Position numbers and translations under genes: made by a program. DNA of 54,921 nucleotides. Source: JBAZTO01 sp041661865 (GTDB taxonomy: Bacteria > Planctomycetota > Phycisphaerae > SM23-33). The notes under the pieces were generated by a model, which was not told the DNA's origin, did no database searches, and was given only the letters and a program-made list of their open reading frames with translations. The first letter of the stretch is position 1. Every line of letters starts with the position of its first letter. The DNA is taken from positions 1 through 54,921 of the forward strand of contig JBAZTO010000025.1 of NCBI GenBank assembly GCA_041661865.1, in the 5' to 3' direction. Shown here in pieces: positions 10,090 through 17,907 of this stretch.

Positions 10090-10476
10090 CTACACCGCCT
10101 TGCCCACTCCGATTCCCGCCATCAGCAAGGCCAGGCCCAGCCCCGTGCTGCCGACGATGTTCAGCCAGGCCAGCATCGGCCGGCCGGTCTGGAACATGTG
10201 GTAGCTATCGAGCATGTAGGTGGAGAAGGTCGTAAAGGCGCCCAGGAACCCCACCACCAGCAGCAGGCGGGTCTGGGGCGTGTGGATCAGCCGGCTTTCC
10301 CCAAGGGCGAAGAGGAAGCCGATGAGGAACGATCCCGAGAGGTTCACCGCCAGCGTGCCCCACGCGAAGGCCGTGCCGCAGAAGCGGTGAATCAGGCTCG
10401 ACAGCACGTAGCGCGACACGGTGCCCAGCGAACCGCCCACGGCCAGCAGCATCAGCTTGTGCAAGTGCGGAAGCAT
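10090..10476 (-). CDS. crcB: CrcB/Fluc fluoride ion channel
   Basis: 128 residues from the ATG at 10476, preceded by GAGGT at 10 bases; a TTG at 10494 in frame has no ribosome site. Four hydrophobic segments. Family signatures are visible: GGSLGTVSRYVLS at the N-terminus, the Asn-containing NLSGSFLIG segment in TM2, and the GFLGAFTTFSTYMLD phenylalanine-box region in TM3. Fluc channels are dual-topology dimers that export fluoride passively. The gene lies behind a fluoride riboswitch and an intrinsic terminator, which independently supports the assignment. It follows rplU on the same strand. Confidence 0.95.
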   Translation of the reverse strand: MLPHLHKLMLLAVGGSLGTVSRYVLSSLIHRFCGTAFAWGTLAVNLSGSFLIGFLFALGESRLIHTPQTRLLLVVGFLGAFTTFSTYMLDSYHMFQTGRPMLAWLNIVGSTGLGLALLMAGIGVGKAV

Positions 10477-10490
10477 CGTCGTTGACCTCG

Positions 10491-10532
10491 CCAAAAAGAA
10501 AAACTCTCACCAGCTTGCCGGTGAGAGTTTCT
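10491..10532 (-). terminator. Intrinsic terminator of the fluoride riboswitch
   Basis: On the minus strand an 11-bp stem AAACTCTCACC/GGTGAGAGTTT with an 8-base loop is followed by TTCTTTTTGG. It lies between the aptamer and the crcB start, the usual expression platform for transcriptional control. Confidence 0.85.
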
Positions 10533-10573
10533 GTATCAGTAGGTCCAAACTCCCACCTGGCGAAAACGTCTTA

Positions 10574-10632
10574 GGTAGGAGTCATCATCCCCAAATGCGC
10601 GGGGCGGTTGATGGCGGAACTCCATCGCCAAT
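10574..10632 (-). promoter_or_regulatory. Fluoride (crcB-motif) riboswitch aptamer
   Basis: The minus strand reads GGCGATGGAGTTCCGCCATC, then AACCGCC, and closes with GATGATGACTCCTACC. These are the conserved blocks of the crcB/fluoride riboswitch. A strong terminator hairpin and crcB follow downstream. Fluoride binding should block the terminator and turn crcB on. The aptamer begins only about 25 bases after the rplU stop, so rplU read-through would also pass through it. Confidence 0.95.
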
Positions 10633-10655
10633 CGTCAATTTTTCCAGCCCAGCCG

Positions 10656-10973
10656 CTACGCGACGATCTTGGTCACGCGCACTTGGATGTAACGCTGGCG
10701 GTGGCCCGTCTTGCGGCGGTAGGTCTTCTTGGCGCGGTACTTGAAGATATGGATCTTGGGACCCATCTTCTCGGCCGTGAGGATCTCGGCCACGACCTTG
10801 GCCCCGGCCACCAGCGGCGTCCCCACCTGCGTCACGCCGTCATTGCTGACCAGCAGGACGCGGTCGAACGTCACTTCCTTGGCCTCTTCGGGCAGATCGC
10901 GCAGATCCACGTCCAGCACGTCGCCTTCACTCACTCGCAGTTGCGAGCCGCTGTCTTCTATAATTGCATACAC
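10656..10973 (-). CDS. rplU: 50S ribosomal protein L21
   Basis: 105 residues, the usual L21 length. Signature residues include MYAIIEDSGSQLRVSEGD, FDRVLLV, and the basic C-terminal KYRAKKTYRRKTGHRQRY. GTG start at 10973 with AAGGAG eight bases upstream. A strong promoter lies at 11007-11034. The usual neighbour rpmA (L27) is not next to it; instead the fluoride riboswitch and crcB follow directly. Confidence 0.97.
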   Translation of the reverse strand: MYAIIEDSGSQLRVSEGDVLDVDLRDLPEEAKEVTFDRVLLVSNDGVTQVGTPLVAGAKVVAEILTAEKMGPKIHIFKYRAKKTYRRKTGHRQRYIQVRVTKIVA

Positions 10974-11006
10974 GATGCCGACTCCTTACAGAACTAGAAA
11001 CCGGCA

Positions 11007-11034
11007 ATTATGGCATGCCGTTCGCTAATGTCAA
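11007..11034 (-). promoter_or_regulatory. rplU promoter
   Basis: Minus-strand TTGACA (11029-11034), 16-bp spacer, CATAAT (11007-11012). Layout and -10 match the rplM promoter at 24320-24347. Confidence 0.8.
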
Positions 11035-11038
11035 GTGC

Positions 11039-11068
11039 CGCTTTGAACATTTCGCTTTGAACATTTCG
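11039..11068. repeat. 14-bp tandem duplication CGCTTTGAACATTT
   Basis: Two adjacent copies just upstream of the rplU promoter; then a stretch with the AATTACACGAATCACGCGAA style of interspersed repeat (about 11089-11109). Confidence 0.6.
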
Positions 11069-11165
11069 CACCCATCCAGCCTTAGCCTTGAATTACACGA
11101 ATCACGCGAACACGGCGGGAAAGGACAAGCAACCGCCCTCTTTCTCCTGCTGGCGGAATCCGTGG

Positions 11166-11711
11166 TCAGGTCTTTTTCTGGCCAAGGATGCCCCCCTGCT
11201 CCAGGGCCAGCATGCGTTTCTTGAGTTCCACGCCCCCCTCAGCCGAGAATCCGCCCGCCCCGCCGCCCGCGTAAGTGACGCGGTGGCAGGGAATCACCAG
11301 CGGAATGGTGTTCTTGCTCAAGGCGGTGGCCACCGCCCGGGCGGCCTCGGCGCTGCCGATCAACTCGGCCAGAACGTGATAGCTTCGAGTCTGGCCATAC
11401 GCGATGGCGCGGCAGGCGCGAAGCACCTTGCCCGAAAACGTCCCCTCGCCCGGCAGATCGCACGCCACCTGGCCGAAGTCCACCGCCTTGCCGTTGAAAT
11501 ACTGGCGCGACAGCTCGATCAGCATCGCGAAAGGGGTTTCGTCGCGCCTGGCCCCGGCGTACTCCCAGGCCAGCAGGTCGGCAAGCTGGTCCAACGGGTA
11601 GTGCGGCAGAACGACGCGGCAGAGCCCTGCCGGCCCGGCCACCGCGCCCATCGGGCCCCAGGCCGTCGCCCAGACCGCGTACGTCAATTCCCGGTTGTCT
11701 TTTTTGGCCAT
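11166..11711 (-). CDS. ogt: Methylated-DNA--protein-cysteine methyltransferase
   Basis: 181 residues from the ATG at 11711. The C-terminal domain carries the alkyl-acceptor motif IPCHRV with the active Cys, the helix-turn-helix region before it (YGQTRSYHVLAELIGS..AARAV) and GGFSAEGGVELKK after it. These proteins remove O6-alkyl groups from guanine in a suicide reaction. The N-terminal half is the usual less conserved MGMT domain. It is a stand-alone gene, without Ada or AlkA domains. Confidence 0.93.
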   Translation of the reverse strand: MAKKDNRELTYAVWATAWGPMGAVAGPAGLCRVVLPHYPLDQLADLLAWEYAGARRDETPFAMLIELSRQYFNGKAVDFGQVACDLPGEGTFSGKVLRACRAIAYGQTRSYHVLAELIGSAEAARAVATALSKNTIPLVIPCHRVTYAGGGAGGFSAEGGVELKKRMLALEQGGILGQKKT

Positions 11712-11725
11712 CCCCCGATGCTACC

Positions 11726-11766
11726 AAAACAAACCCAGGGCACCAAGTGATTGAAGCCCTGGGTCT
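11726..11766 (-). terminator. Terminator of the PilZ gene
   Basis: Stem GACCCAGGGC/GCCCTGGGTT followed on the minus strand by TTGTTTTGG, about 45 bases after the PilZ-gene stop and before ogt. Confidence 0.75.
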
Positions 11767-11808
11767 ACCGACAAGGACAACTCCTCACAGAGTGGCGAGA
11801 GGGGTTAC

Positions 11809-12663
11809 TCAGTCATCGCTCGCCGGCTGATGTTCGTGAACAACCGTCACGCTGCCATTGCCCACCGGCGCGCGGAAGGGCGCCGAGGCCGAGCGAAGCT
11901 TCGCCGACACGGCGCTGTTGATCCGGTCGTATTCATGCACCTTGTAAGCGATCATCTCCAGCGTCGATCGGCCCTGGGGACTCAGGTCCATCCCGACGAA
12001 GCGGAAGCCGATGACCGACTTGGACTCGCCCTCTTCCATGTGGCGGACCTCGGCGTCGGCGTAGACAGCCTGGTCGGCCATGCCGAAGGCCAGCCGCACA
12101 CCCACGATGTCGCCATCCTCCAGGGCGCCGGTCGCTTCCAGGTCCACGTGGGCCTGGAACCCGCCGGCACTGAGGTTGGTCACCCTGCCCGACCAGACCG
12201 GCGTGCTGGGCGAGACCACCGAAGGCTCCGACGACATGCCGCCCAGCCAGAATGACGCCCGCACAATGCGGTTGGAGGGCACATCCACGCGGAGATAGGA
12301 TCGCCGCTGGAGGCGTTGCATCCGCGTCGGCCGGCAGAGACAGAGGATCAGCGACGCGGCGCCATTCCCGCCGCCTCCCGGCTCGGTGCCGGCGACCAAG
12401 GCGTTGAAAATGTGCTTGTGGTGCTTGAGCTTGAAACTCACCCCGACCTTGTCGGCCGGGCTGAAGTGATGAGGTTCCTGGCCTTCGCCGGGCGCGGGCA
12501 GTTCGATGAGCAGATGCATGTCGCGGACTCGCAACGCCCGCCCGGGGACAGAGGCCCAGCTCTTGCCGCTTGGGAACGTGATGGACATGGGCACACGTCG
12601 CTCGACGGCGGCGGCGATGCTCTCATCGATCTGACGATTGCTCAACTCTTGAATGCCTGCCAT
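11809..12663 (-). CDS. PilZ domain protein, YcgR-like c-di-GMP receptor
   Basis: 284 residues. The N-terminal half is a YcgR-type flagellar-brake fold. The C-terminal PilZ domain (about residues 118-245) has the c-di-GMP motifs RRSYLRVDVP (RxxxR) and NLSAGGF (D/NxSxxG). Such proteins change motility or surface behaviour on binding c-di-GMP; the target here is unknown because no flagellar or pilus gene is nearby. ATG at 12663 with GAGGT upstream. A promoter-like CATTAT/TATTAG stretch lies near 12680. The gene ends in a clear terminator at 11726-11766. Confidence 0.85.
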   Translation of the reverse strand: MAGIQELSNRQIDESIAAAVERRVPMSITFPSGKSWASVPGRALRVRDMHLLIELPAPGEGQEPHHFSPADKVGVSFKLKHHKHIFNALVAGTEPGGGGNGAASLILCLCRPTRMQRLQRRSYLRVDVPSNRIVRASFWLGGMSSEPSVVSPSTPVWSGRVTNLSAGGFQAHVDLEATGALEDGDIVGVRLAFGMADQAVYADAEVRHMEEGESKSVIGFRFVGMDLSPQGRSTLEMIAYKVHEYDRINSAVSAKLRSASAPFRAPVGNGSVTVVHEHQPASDD

Positions 12664-12878
12664 GTCACCAACCTCGCCTAATAATGAGGATGTGTACCCA
12701 CACCTCTCTCGTCGGCAGGGTACGGCGTGAACTTGAGCAGTTCACACCCGGCGGGCGGATTTGTGCATCCCCTACGCCACAATACGGGAAATCCCCGATC
12801 CCCTCATCGGGCCGGCGGCGTGGCCTGCCAGAGGCCAGGTACCCTGTCGGACAGAGCCACGGACCGGTCCTTAACCCG
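12664..12878. other. Gap between PilZ gene and glycosyltransferase gene
   Basis: 215 bp. It holds short inverted repeats (GTGAAC/GTTCAC near 12727-12745; GTGGC/GCCAC near 12820-12860) and, at the right end, a CCGCTAGCCGCGAGCGCAAC-type element related to the copies at 47724-47781. I looked for a c-di-GMP riboswitch before the PilZ gene and saw none. Confidence 0.4.
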
Positions 12879-14027
12879 CTAGCCGCGAGCGCAACGTGAG
12901 CGGGATTGGTCATTTCGCGGATCGGTTATGGCCTCGTAAAGCCGCTCATGCGCGGCGATGGAGGCGTCGAGGGGATAGAGCTTCTTCACACGTTCAAGGC
13001 CGGCCTGGCCCATGCGGTGGCGCTTGTCGCCATCGGCGGCCAGGGCGGCGACGGTCGAGGCGAGGGCGACGGCGTCTTCGCGCGGCACGAGCACGCCCGT
13101 GACGCCGTCGTCGATCACGTCGCGCAGGCCCGGCACATCGGTGGCGATTACGGGCAGTCCCGCGGCCATCGCCTCGGCGGCCGTCAGTCCAAAGCCCTCC
13201 CACATGCTGGGCATGACCAGCATGTCGGCCGCGCTGAGCAGCCCGCGGACATCCCGCACGAAGCCCAGGTACTTGATCCGCCATCTGCCTCTGCCATGCA
13301 CGGCCACATTCTCGACCCTCGATCGCCGCGGGCCGTCGCCGGCGATGATCAGCCGCGTGACGCTTGAGCCGGCAATCAGGCCGCTCCAGGCCTCCAGCAG
13401 CGTGTCGATGCCCTTCTCGCCGTCCAGCCGCCCCACGTAGGCCGCCAGCACCTCACGCTCGCCCAGGCCCCACTGCTTCCGTAACTCCGCGCGGGCTTGC
13501 GGATCGCGCGAGAAGGCCGCCGCGTCCACGCCATTGGGGATGACGGTGTAGTGCGACAGCGGCAGGCCCGACCGCCGGGCATGCAGGTCGCGCGCCGAGG
13601 CCGAGACGCAGATGATCCGCTCGCACAGGGGGGCGGCCAGCCGCGCGTAGGCGAACTGCCACGGCCGGTAGCGACCCTCGGCCGTATGCACGGTATGCAC
13701 CAGATGCGGCACGTCGGTCAGCCAGGCCGCGGGCCTGCCGACCAAGTCGGCGTGGAAGAGGTGAGTGTGAAGGATGTCGAATCGCTCGCGCGCGAGGAAA
13801 GCCACGAGTTTGCCGGCCTTGGGCAGGTCCAGACGGCTGCGAATGTCCAGCACCGTCACCGGCACCGACGCCTCGGTCAGCCACTGCGCCACCGCCCCGC
13901 CGCGTAGCGCCGCCACCTGGACCTCGAAGCGGCGTTTGTCAAGCCGCCGGGCCAGTTCAAAGACGCACCGCTCGGCCCCGGCCGGGCCTAGTTCGGTGAT
14001 CAATTGGCAGATTCGCAACGGTCGCAT
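12879..14027 (-). CDS. Glycosyltransferase family 4 protein
   Basis: 382 residues with a GT-B layout. The N-terminal domain has ITELGPAGAERCVFELARRL (glycine loop) and the FDILHTHLFHADLVG segment. The linker motif VIPNGVD is present. The C-terminal donor-binding domain has YVGRLDGEKGIDTLLEAW and the EX7E region PSMWEGFGLTAAEAMAAGLPVIATDVPGL, with both Glu residues present. It transfers an activated sugar to an unknown acceptor, probably for envelope polysaccharide or lipid-linked sugar. It stands alone, with no polysaccharide cluster beside it. ATG start at 14027. Confidence 0.9.
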   Translation of the reverse strand: MRPLRICQLITELGPAGAERCVFELARRLDKRRFEVQVAALRGGAVAQWLTEASVPVTVLDIRSRLDLPKAGKLVAFLARERFDILHTHLFHADLVGRPAAWLTDVPHLVHTVHTAEGRYRPWQFAYARLAAPLCERIICVSASARDLHARRSGLPLSHYTVIPNGVDAAAFSRDPQARAELRKQWGLGEREVLAAYVGRLDGEKGIDTLLEAWSGLIAGSSVTRLIIAGDGPRRSRVENVAVHGRGRWRIKYLGFVRDVRGLLSAADMLVMPSMWEGFGLTAAEAMAAGLPVIATDVPGLRDVIDDGVTGVLVPREDAVALASTVAALAADGDKRHRMGQAGLERVKKLYPLDASIAAHERLYEAITDPRNDQSRSRCARG

Positions 14028-14127
14028 TTTCGCCTGGCCTCTGGCGGAGAATCGTCAAGACAGCCCAAGACGTCACACCTCTTGCATCGTCCCAACGGCC
14101 GCCCCCGCATTACATTGATCTTCCCCA

Positions 14128-14205
14128 AAAAGAAAAACAGACCTGGTGGGGGGAGACCAGGTCTGCTTTCTCTTAAACAAGCCGGCATAGGGGGGAAATG
14201 CCAGC
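14128..14205 (-). ncRNA. Candidate small RNA with two six-C loops (6C-like), ending in an intrinsic terminator
   Basis: On the minus strand a first hairpin (14184-14202) has stem GGCAT/ATGCC and loop TTCCCCCCT. About 20 bases later a second hairpin (14138-14165) has stem CAGACCTGGT/ACCAGGTCTG and loop CTCCCCCC, directly followed by TTTTTCTTTTT. Two stem-loops each carrying a run of six Cs is the defining layout of the 6C RNA class described in Actinobacteria. No ORF explains it. A promoter-like TTGACC/TAACAT pair with 17-bp spacing lies at 14215-14243. Alternative: a plain terminator of the GH113 gene plus a chance C-run. Confidence 0.6.
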
Positions 14206-14214
14206 CGTGGGATT

Positions 14215-14243
14215 ATGTTATCAGAACCACATAGGACGGTCAA
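14215..14243 (-). promoter_or_regulatory. Weak candidate promoter for the 6C-like RNA
   Basis: Minus-strand TTGACC (14238-14243), 17-bp spacer, TAACAT (14215-14220). An overlapping CATAAT at 14212-14217 would have a 20-bp spacer. Confidence 0.35.
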
Positions 14244-14322
14244 TAGCTTTTTTGTCCGCTTTTTTCATATCCGCCGGGCCTGTCCAGCAGCCTTCAGAAC
14301 AGGCGGAACCCGCGGGGGGCCG

Positions 14323-15456
14323 TCATCCTCCCGCCGTCGGCTGGGAGGTGGGCAGGACGGCCGAGTGCGTATCCCTGGCCTTGGGGGCGTGGAAGTGTCT
14401 CGAAATCACGTCCATGGCCGGCTTGTCGCAGGGAACGTAGGAAGTATCCTTCTGCGGGTCGGTCACCTGCCCGGGATAGCTTCGCCATTCCCAGATCAGG
14501 TAGCCTGCCACGCTGGGCTCTCCCTCCCAGACACGGAAGAAGGCCTCGAAGCACCTGGCCTGGCCGACCGGATCGGGCTTGTCCGTCGAGCGATAATAAT
14601 CCCACGGATACTGGGCACAGGTGATCTGGTTGGGCCAACCGACTTCCGTGAACATGATCGGGCGATTGACGGTCGCCTGCCAGTCCAGGATCGTCTTCTT
14701 GATGGGCTCCCACTTGCCCATGATGGCCTCGACGGTGGGGTTGTCCCCCACGCTCAGGTCGTGATACGTGGTCATGCCCACAATGTCCAGGTCGTCCCAG
14801 AAGGTCACCTGCGAATAGTGGTCCCAGTTGGACGAATAGCTCAGCCGCCCATGAAAGGCCTTGCGGACGCGGGCGATGAGTTCCTGCCACTTCTCGGTGT
14901 CGCTTTCGGTGGAAACCAGCTCCGAACCGACCATGAACACCTCGGCGCCGGCTGCGTCGGACAGCCAGGCGTAATGCATGATGTAGTTCTCGTAATCTTC
15001 CCACCAGTCGGGCCAACTGCTGGGGTTGATCTTGCCCCGCCACTCGCCTTCGCGGGGGTTTTCCAGCAGGACAATGGGCATCAGCACGACGGCCAGACCT
15101 TGGGCGTGGGCGTAAGCGATCAGGCTCTTGATCTTCTCGTCGGAGGGGGTCTTTCGCAGGTCGACGAAAATGGAGGTCGAGGAGCAATTCTCCTGGTAAG
15201 CCGCAACGGTCATGCAGAGGGTGTTGGCCCCGGCGCGGGCGATCTCGTCGATGTATTGCTCGTAGGGATGGTCGGCGGCGCCGCTGTGAAGCTGAAGGCA
15301 GGCGCCGCGGAATTCGCCGATGCCCGTGGGCTTGGTCTGGCTGACCGGCTCGGTGTAGGCCGGCTCGGCCCCCCCGCCGCGAATCACGCGGAAACCCAGC
15401 GCCGCTGCGACGGCCAGGACGAATATCCCAAAAACCACTGCCTTGTCCCTGTGCAT
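14323..15456 (-). CDS. GH113-like glycoside hydrolase with N-terminal membrane anchor
   Basis: 377 residues from the ATG at 15456, which has AGGAGAT seven bases upstream; the frame runs to 15561 without a better start. Residues about 5-20 are a single hydrophobic segment (signal anchor). The rest is a TIM barrel with the GH113 pattern: WRGKINPSSWPDWWEDYENY, then AEVFMVGSEL (acid/base Glu), HGRLSYSSNWDHY, LDIVGMTTYHDL and RPIMFTEVGWPN (second Glu). Known GH113 enzymes are beta-mannanases, but related proteins in Planctomycetes are uncharacterised, so the substrate is open. It is divergent from the gene at 15661. Confidence 0.8.
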   Translation of the reverse strand: MHRDKAVVFGIFVLAVAAALGFRVIRGGGAEPAYTEPVSQTKPTGIGEFRGACLQLHSGAADHPYEQYIDEIARAGANTLCMTVAAYQENCSSTSIFVDLRKTPSDEKIKSLIAYAHAQGLAVVLMPIVLLENPREGEWRGKINPSSWPDWWEDYENYIMHYAWLSDAAGAEVFMVGSELVSTESDTEKWQELIARVRKAFHGRLSYSSNWDHYSQVTFWDDLDIVGMTTYHDLSVGDNPTVEAIMGKWEPIKKTILDWQATVNRPIMFTEVGWPNQITCAQYPWDYYRSTDKPDPVGQARCFEAFFRVWEGEPSVAGYLIWEWRSYPGQVTDPQKDTSYVPCDKPAMDVISRHFHAPKARDTHSAVLPTSQPTAGG

Positions 15457-15570
15457 CCACCATCTCCTGTTTGGCACTACCCGCACGCACGGCCGCCGGG
15501 CCGCCAGGGTAGCCGCCTGCCCACACCATAGAACGTCCCGCCTGAAGCAATTATTCCGCATCAGGTCGTG

Positions 15571-15598
15571 TTGACGAAACGCCCCAATAGGATATAAT
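15571..15598 (+). promoter_or_regulatory. Promoter of the 15661 gene
   Basis: TTGACG (15571-15576), 16-bp spacer, consensus TATAAT (15593-15598). Confidence 0.8.
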
Positions 15599-15660
15599 AC
15601 GCGACAGTGACACGTCTAGCCGTATTCGCATTTCACTTCTGGCGCAAGGAGTCTGGCCTC

Positions 15661-16131
15661 ATGTCGAACGAAGAAAAAGACCCTCTGGACGAACCCATCG
15701 CGTTAGCAGGCGGCGACGAAGAAGATCCCCTCTCGCTGCCGCCCCCACGGGCACCGGGCGCACCAGGTCAGCCGGCCCAGGCTGCCCAGCCCATCAACGG
15801 CGTGCGAGCCGCCGCGCCGGCGCCGGCCAGCGCGGTTCGGTCGGCTTTTGCCCCCGGAGCGGCGCCGTCGGCCGTGCGCGCCATCAAGACCACCCTGGAC
15901 ACGGGCAAGCGGACACAATTCAAACGCGCGCCGGTCAACACCGGCCAGGGCGCCGTCCGCTGCCGGCTGTTCCACTGTAAGGTCGCCGAGTCCTCGATGG
16001 AGCACCTGGAAGACCAGATCAACACCTGGCTGGACGACGGCGACATCGACGTCAAGCACGTCGGCCACATGGTGGGCACGATGGAAGGCAAGCATGCCGA
16101 GCCTAACATCATCGTGATGGTCTGGTATTAA
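15661..16131 (+). CDS. Conserved small protein of unknown function
   Basis: 156 residues from the ATG at 15661, which has AAGGAG nine bases upstream; an in-frame start at 15607 has no such signal. The first 90 residues are acidic then Pro/Ala-rich and look disordered. The last 60 (RCRLFHCKVAESSMEHLEDQ...) form a compact alpha/beta unit ending IIVMVWY, suggesting a small globular domain that could bind a partner or nucleotide. No family is recognised with confidence. It has its own strong promoter and is divergent from the GH113 gene. Confidence 0.75.
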   Translation: MSNEEKDPLDEPIALAGGDEEDPLSLPPPRAPGAPGQPAQAAQPINGVRAAAPAPASAVRSAFAPGAAPSAVRAIKTTLDTGKRTQFKRAPVNTGQGAVRCRLFHCKVAESSMEHLEDQINTWLDDGDIDVKHVGHMVGTMEGKHAEPNIIVMVWY

Positions 16132-16184
16132 GGCTCTATGCCGGATGACCGGTGAAAGCAGGCCCCCTGCCCGTGCGCTCCGGC

Positions 16185-17813
16185 CTATGCCGTGCCGCCG
16201 GCCTGGGCCGGGCTGACCGTCGCGTCCCCCGCCGGGGCCAGCGGCAAGGTCAGCGTAAAGACCGTGCCGTGGCCGGGCGAGCTTTTCAGCGTCAGCCGCC
16301 CGCCCAGCAGGTTGGTCAATTCCTTGGAAATCGCCAGCCCCAGGCCCGTGCCGGAAGATTCCTTCGTCAGCGAGCGGTCGCCCTGGTGGAATTTCTCGAA
16401 GATCCTCTGCTGGTCGACCTCCGCGATCCCCGGGCCCGTGTCGGCCACCGAGACGGTGACCTCTTTGATCTCCGCCCCTCCGCGCACGGCCGTTTCGGTC
16501 CGGGCCGACACAATGACGTTGCCACCGGAGGGTGTGAACTTGATGGCGTTGGACAGCAGGTTGTAGAGAATCTGCTGAACCTTGCCCGCGTCGGTCACCA
16601 CGATGGGCAGGTCGTCGGCCAGTTGGGTCTCCATCTCCAATTGCTTCTTGTCCGCCAGCGGTTTCATCAGCGACACCAGCGTCCGGCAGAGGTCGTCGAT
16701 GGAGACCTTGTCCCAGTTCACCACCGCCTTGCCCGCCTCGATCCGCGCCAGGTCCAGCAGGTCGTTGATCATGCTCAGCAGGCTCTTGGAGGAGGTGCTG
16801 ATGTTCAGCGCGTACCGCCGCAGGCGCTCGTCGTTGGCCTCGGCCAGCAGGTCGGCAAAGCCGATGATGCTGTTGAGCGGGGTGCGAAGTTCGTGCGAGA
16901 CATTGGCCAGGAATTCGGTCTTGACACTGTTGGCCTGGAACAGCGTGACATTGGCCTCGGCCAGCTCGTGGAGCTTGAGGTCCAGCGCCCGGTTGGCGGC
17001 GCGGAGCTTGTCGTGCTGGTCGGCGATGGCTGAGAGCATCTCGTTGAAGCTCTCGCCGAGGCGCTGGAGTTCGTCGCCGGTGCGGATGCGGCTGCGGACG
17101 GTCAGGTCGCCTTCAGTAACCTTGTCGGCCACCGCCCGCAGTTGGCGCACCGGCCGAAGCACCAGCCGCTGAACGATGAGCGTCAGCAGGATGATCGCCA
17201 GCAACGTCGCCAGGGCCGCCCCGGCGATAAAAACCGCCCGCGTCAGCCAGATCAGGCTCACGCCGACCGAGGCGGAGGTGTCGGCCGGCAGGGTGACGTC
17301 GATCATCCCGACCAGTTGCCCCGGCTGAAACTGCCGCTGCGGCGAGCCGGTGGGACCGTGGCAGGCCATGCACGATTGCTCGGCCCGCATTGCGCGAAAG
17401 CTGCGATAGACCGGGCGATGATCCTCGTCCTCAGTCCGCGAGACCGTCAGGTCCTGATCCCGCGTCCGGCGGAAAAACCTCAGCGCGTCTCGGGCCATCG
17501 CGTCCAATCGAAATCCGGGCTTCATGTCGGGGGAGAGCTTGATGAAGACCGGGCCCCTCTGCCCCTCCTTCTGCCCGCCGGCGGTGTAATACCGGGCGAT
17601 CTGCGCGCTGGTGGCGGGGTCTTTGGCATCGGCAAGGTGCTCGTTGATCACCAGCCGCGTCAACTCGGCCCCGCGCTGCTGCAAGGCCTGCTCGGCCAGC
17701 AGTTCCATGAAATACCAGGGAACCACCAGCGCCATGGCGATAATCAGCAGCACCGCCGCGCCGAAGAGCAGGCGGAACTTCAGGGCCAACGATGTTTTCA
17801 CGAGCCTTGCCAT
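16185..17813 (-). CDS. Sensor histidine kinase with c-type heme motif in its periplasmic domain
   Basis: 542 residues: TM1 about 14-36, extracytoplasmic domain 37-185 of the DUF3365/Tll0287-like type, TM2 about 190-214, HAMP about 215-268, HisKA with SHELRTP (H307), then HATPase with NLLSNAIKF, DTGPGIA and GTGLGLAISKEL. The sensor contains CMACH (C148, C151, H152), a CxxCH site for covalent heme, which points to redox or gas sensing. A -10-like TACAAT lies nine bases before the ATG, so the message may be almost leaderless. No response regulator is adjacent, so its partner must be encoded elsewhere. Confidence 0.92.
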   Translation of the reverse strand: MARLVKTSLALKFRLLFGAAVLLIIAMALVVPWYFMELLAEQALQQRGAELTRLVINEHLADAKDPATSAQIARYYTAGGQKEGQRGPVFIKLSPDMKPGFRLDAMARDALRFFRRTRDQDLTVSRTEDEDHRPVYRSFRAMRAEQSCMACHGPTGSPQRQFQPGQLVGMIDVTLPADTSASVGVSLIWLTRAVFIAGAALATLLAIILLTLIVQRLVLRPVRQLRAVADKVTEGDLTVRSRIRTGDELQRLGESFNEMLSAIADQHDKLRAANRALDLKLHELAEANVTLFQANSVKTEFLANVSHELRTPLNSIIGFADLLAEANDERLRRYALNISTSSKSLLSMINDLLDLARIEAGKAVVNWDKVSIDDLCRTLVSLMKPLADKKQLEMETQLADDLPIVVTDAGKVQQILYNLLSNAIKFTPSGGNVIVSARTETAVRGGAEIKEVTVSVADTGPGIAEVDQQRIFEKFHQGDRSLTKESSGTGLGLAISKELTNLLGGRLTLKSSPGHGTVFTLTLPLAPAGDATVSPAQAGGTA

Positions 17814-17907
17814 GAGGCGGCCATTGTACTCCGAGTCCGGGGGCCGCTGCCATGCTTCTCACGAAAGCATGCGGCGGGAAGTGCCCGCACCGCCGGGCTA
17901 CCACCGT

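Noticed and set aside
12664..12878. c-di-GMP riboswitch upstream of the PilZ gene
   Set aside because: Looked for the GEMM conserved blocks on the minus strand and did not find them.
14294..15550. Open minus-strand frame overlapping the GH113-like gene
   Set aside because: It is the shifted frame of the same strand; the frame ending at 14323 has the catalytic motifs, signal anchor and ribosome site.
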